A DNA stretch of 64,000 nucleotides from JBHGYD01 sp041920415 (GTDB taxonomy: Bacteria; Bacillota; Bacilli; Bacillales; Anoxybacillaceae), in contig JBHGYD010000003.1 in the NCBI GenBank assembly GCA_041920415.1, positions 124,001 through 188,000 on the forward strand. Direction: 5' to 3'. This document shows positions 62,457 through 64,000 of the stretch, one piece after another. The notes under the pieces are model-generated. The model worked only from the letters and a program-made list of their open reading frames with translations. It was not told the origin of the DNA and did not search any database. The stretch's first letter is position 1. Each line of letters starts with the position of its first letter. The position numbers and the translations under genes were made by a program.

Positions 62457-63236
62457 TCATATTTGAATATTTTTATTCATTTGGCGAATAGCTGCTTTTT
62501 CTAGTCGTGACACTTGCGCTTGGGAAATGCCGATTTCTTCGGCTACTTCCATTTGCGTTTTTCCTTGGAAAAAGCGTTTACGAATAATCATTTTTTCGCG
62601 TTCATTCAAGCGGCGCATTCCTTCTTTTAGAGCAATTTCCTCAATCCATTGACTATCGCGGTTGCGCTCATCGCTCAGTTGATCCATTACATAAATCGGG
62701 TCACCGCCATCGTTATAAATCGGCTCAAATAAAGAAACAGGGTCTTGAATCGCATCTAAGGCAAATACAACTTCCTCATGAGAAACGCCAAGCACGTTCG
62801 CAATTTCTTCAGCGGTCGGCTCTTTTGAAGTTTCTCCCATTAATTTTTCACGCACTTGAAGCGCTTTATAAGCAATATCACGTAGTGAACGAGACACGCG
62901 AATCGGGTTATTATCCCGTAAATAGCGACGAATTTCTCCAATAATCATCGGCACAGCGTACGTAGAAAATTTAACATTTTGACTTAAATCAAAATTATCA
63001 ATCGATTTCATAAGTCCGATACAACCGACTTGAAACAAGTCATCGACAAATTCTCCGCGGTTATTAAAACGTTGAATGACGCTTAATACGAGCCGCAAAT
63101 TTCCGTTTACTAGCTTCTCCCTTGCTTCTAAATCCCCTTTATGCATTCGTTTAAAAAGCTCTCGCATTTCTTCGTTCTTTAATACTGGAAGTTTTGATGT
63201 ATCGACACCGCAAATTTCAACTTTGTTTCTTGTCAA
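62457..63236 (-). CDS. sigG: RNA polymerase sigma-G factor
   Basis: Late forespore sigma factor. The 259 residues contain region 2 (about 60-115, DDLFQVGCIGLMKSIDNFD) and region 4 HTH (TQMEVAEEIGISQAQVSRLEK). The N-terminus TRNKVEICGVDTSKLPVLKNEEM is the SigG anti-sigma region. The start is a TTG seven bases after GGAGG, which would make translation inefficient. It lies directly after sigE. Confidence 0.97.
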   Translation of the reverse strand: MTRNKVEICGVDTSKLPVLKNEEMRELFKRMHKGDLEAREKLVNGNLRLVLSVIQRFNNRGEFVDDLFQVGCIGLMKSIDNFDLSQNVKFSTYAVPMIIGEIRRYLRDNNPIRVSRSLRDIAYKALQVREKLMGETSKEPTAEEIANVLGVSHEEVVFALDAIQDPVSLFEPIYNDGGDPIYVMDQLSDERNRDSQWIEEIALKEGMRRLNEREKMIIRKRFFQGKTQMEVAEEIGISQAQVSRLEKAAIRQMNKNIQI

Positions 63237-63253
63237 GTCTTTCCCTCCTATCA

Positions 63254-63281
63254 GGAGATGCTGTCAATGTTCAGTATCTCC
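63254..63281 (-). promoter_or_regulatory. Hairpin in the sigG leader
   Basis: On minus, GGAGATACTG and CAGCATCTCC pair around AACATTGA just before the GGAGG ribosome site. It could restrain translation. A possible forespore promoter (GCATA, 17 bases, GATACTG) lies partly inside it; only loosely similar to the SigG/SigF consensus. Confidence 0.5.
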
Positions 63282-63326
63282 TTAGGAAGGAAAAATATGC
63301 ACACTTGTCATGTAACCGAGGTCAAG

Positions 63327-63350
63327 AAAAAAGGGCAACTGCCATTGCCC
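63327..63350 (-). terminator. Terminator after sigE
   Basis: On minus, GGGCAATGGCAGTTGCCC forms a hairpin followed by TTTTTTCTT, next to the sigE stop. It may reduce read-through from spoIIGA-sigE into sigG. Confidence 0.8.
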
Positions 63351-64000
63351 TCACATCATTTTATTAAATTCTTTTCGCAACCGTTTAATAATTCGTTTCT
63401 CAAGACGCGATATGTAGGATTGAGAAATCCCAAGTAAATCCGCTACATCTTTTTGCGTTTTTTCTTCTCCACCGGAAAGACCAAAACGAAGTTCCATAAT
63501 TTGTTTTTCACGGTCGCTTAATTGGCGAAGCGCATTTAACAAAAGATGGCGGTCAACATTGGCTTCGAGGTCTTTCGTAATGACATCATCTTCTGTACCA
63601 AGTACGTCGGATAACAATAACTCATTTCCATCCCAATCAATATTCAATGGCTCATCGAATGATACTTCAGATCGCACTTTATTATTTCGCCGCAAATACA
63701 TTAATATTTCATTTTCAATACAGCGCGATGCATAAGTTGCAAGTTTAATTTTTTTTTCAAGATTAAACGTATTCACCGCTTTAATGAGCCCGATCGTGCC
63801 AATGCTAATTAAGTCTTCGATATTAATCCCTGTATTTTCGAATTTGCGAGCAATATAGACGACAAGTCGCAAATTACGTTCAATTAACAGCGAACGTGCT
63901 GTCTCATCACCAGATGAAAGTTTTTGTAACAACATCTCTTCTTCTTCTTTCGTGAGCGGTGGTGGCAATGCTTCACTTCCACCGATGTAATAAATTTCAT
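63351..64000 (-). CDS. sigE: RNA polymerase sigma-E factor, N-terminus cut by window edge
   Basis: Early mother-cell sigma factor, made as an inactive precursor. About 216 residues are visible; the open frame continues past 64000 (EIYYIGGSEALPPPLTKEEEE), so a TTG in the middle of this stretch is not the start. The pro-sequence that SpoIIGA cleaves lies mostly outside, with the cleavage site near YYIGGSEA. Region 2 (ENTGINIEDLISIGTIGLIKA) and region 4 (TQKDVADLLGISQSYISRLEK) are intact. Confidence 0.96.
   Translation of the reverse strand, partial: EIYYIGGSEALPPPLTKEEEEMLLQKLSSGDETARSLLIERNLRLVVYIARKFENTGINIEDLISIGTIGLIKAVNTFNLEKKIKLATYASRCIENEILMYLRRNNKVRSEVSFDEPLNIDWDGNELLLSDVLGTEDDVITKDLEANVDRHLLLNALRQLSDREKQIMELRFGLSGGEEKTQKDVADLLGISQSYISRLEKRIIKRLRKEFNKMM

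Noticed and set aside
1..64000. CRISPR array, tRNA or rRNA genes
   Set aside because: No regularly spaced repeats and no cloverleaf or rRNA-like stretches were noticed anywhere in the window.

Overview
The window is a chromosomal stretch from a Gram-positive, low-GC, endospore-forming Bacillaceae. Gene order follows the Bacillus subtilis rnc to spoIIG region read backwards. The sporulation genes spoVM, sigE and sigG, the pyrR-controlled pyr operon and a T-box ileS leader all fit. The proteins look closest to the thermophilic Anoxybacillus/Geobacillus group, but that genus-level guess rests on general resemblance only. Almost every gene lies on the minus strand; only rpmB, rqcH and a doubtful small frame lie on plus.

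Core block 1 (1-30,184), right to left on minus: yloB (P-type Ca2+ ATPase), yloC, remA, gmk, rpoZ, coaBC, priA, def, fmt, rsmB, rlmN, prpC, prkC, rsgA, rpe, thiN, spoVM, then yloU, fakA, sdaAB, sdaAA, recG and the fapR-plsX-fabD-fabG-acpP lipid operon running into rnc. The fapR promoter carries a clear FapR operator just after its -10 box. rqcH (ribosome quality control) runs on plus and ends the block at a terminator.

Accessory island (about 30.2-41.8 kb). In B. subtilis the slot between rqcH/yloA and pyrE holds a sulfate-assimilation (cys) operon. Here it holds a visibly more AT-rich leftward array: a WYL-domain regulator, a short dynamin-like GTPase, a full-length dynamin-like GTPase, a C-terminally membrane-anchored protein, a coiled-coil frame with a disturbed start, a 1048-residue HerA/FtsK-type ATPase with a long Ser/Thr-rich linker, a nuclease-fold-like protein, an immunity-like protein and a frameshifted lipoprotein. 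A lone Uma2 gene lies upstream. The gene set looks like a membrane-acting, possibly anti-phage system. I do not recognise this exact combination as a named system. Three single-base reading-frame breaks fall inside the island, while the core genes read intact.

Core block 2 (41.8-53.6 kb): the complete pyrimidine operon pyrR-pyrP-pyrB-pyrC-carA-carB-pyrK-pyrD-pyrF-pyrE. It has three PyrR-type attenuators (before pyrR, pyrP and pyrB), a strong promoter and a terminator after pyrE.

Core block 3 (53.6-64 kb): rluD-type pseudouridine synthase, lspA, ileS with a T-box leader, then the division cluster divIVA-ylmH-ylmG-sepF-ylmE-pgeF, ylmC, and the sporulation sigma factors sigG and sigE (sigE cut by the window edge). 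B. subtilis ylyA, expected between ileS and lspA, is absent. No rRNA, tRNA, CRISPR array or insertion sequence was seen.
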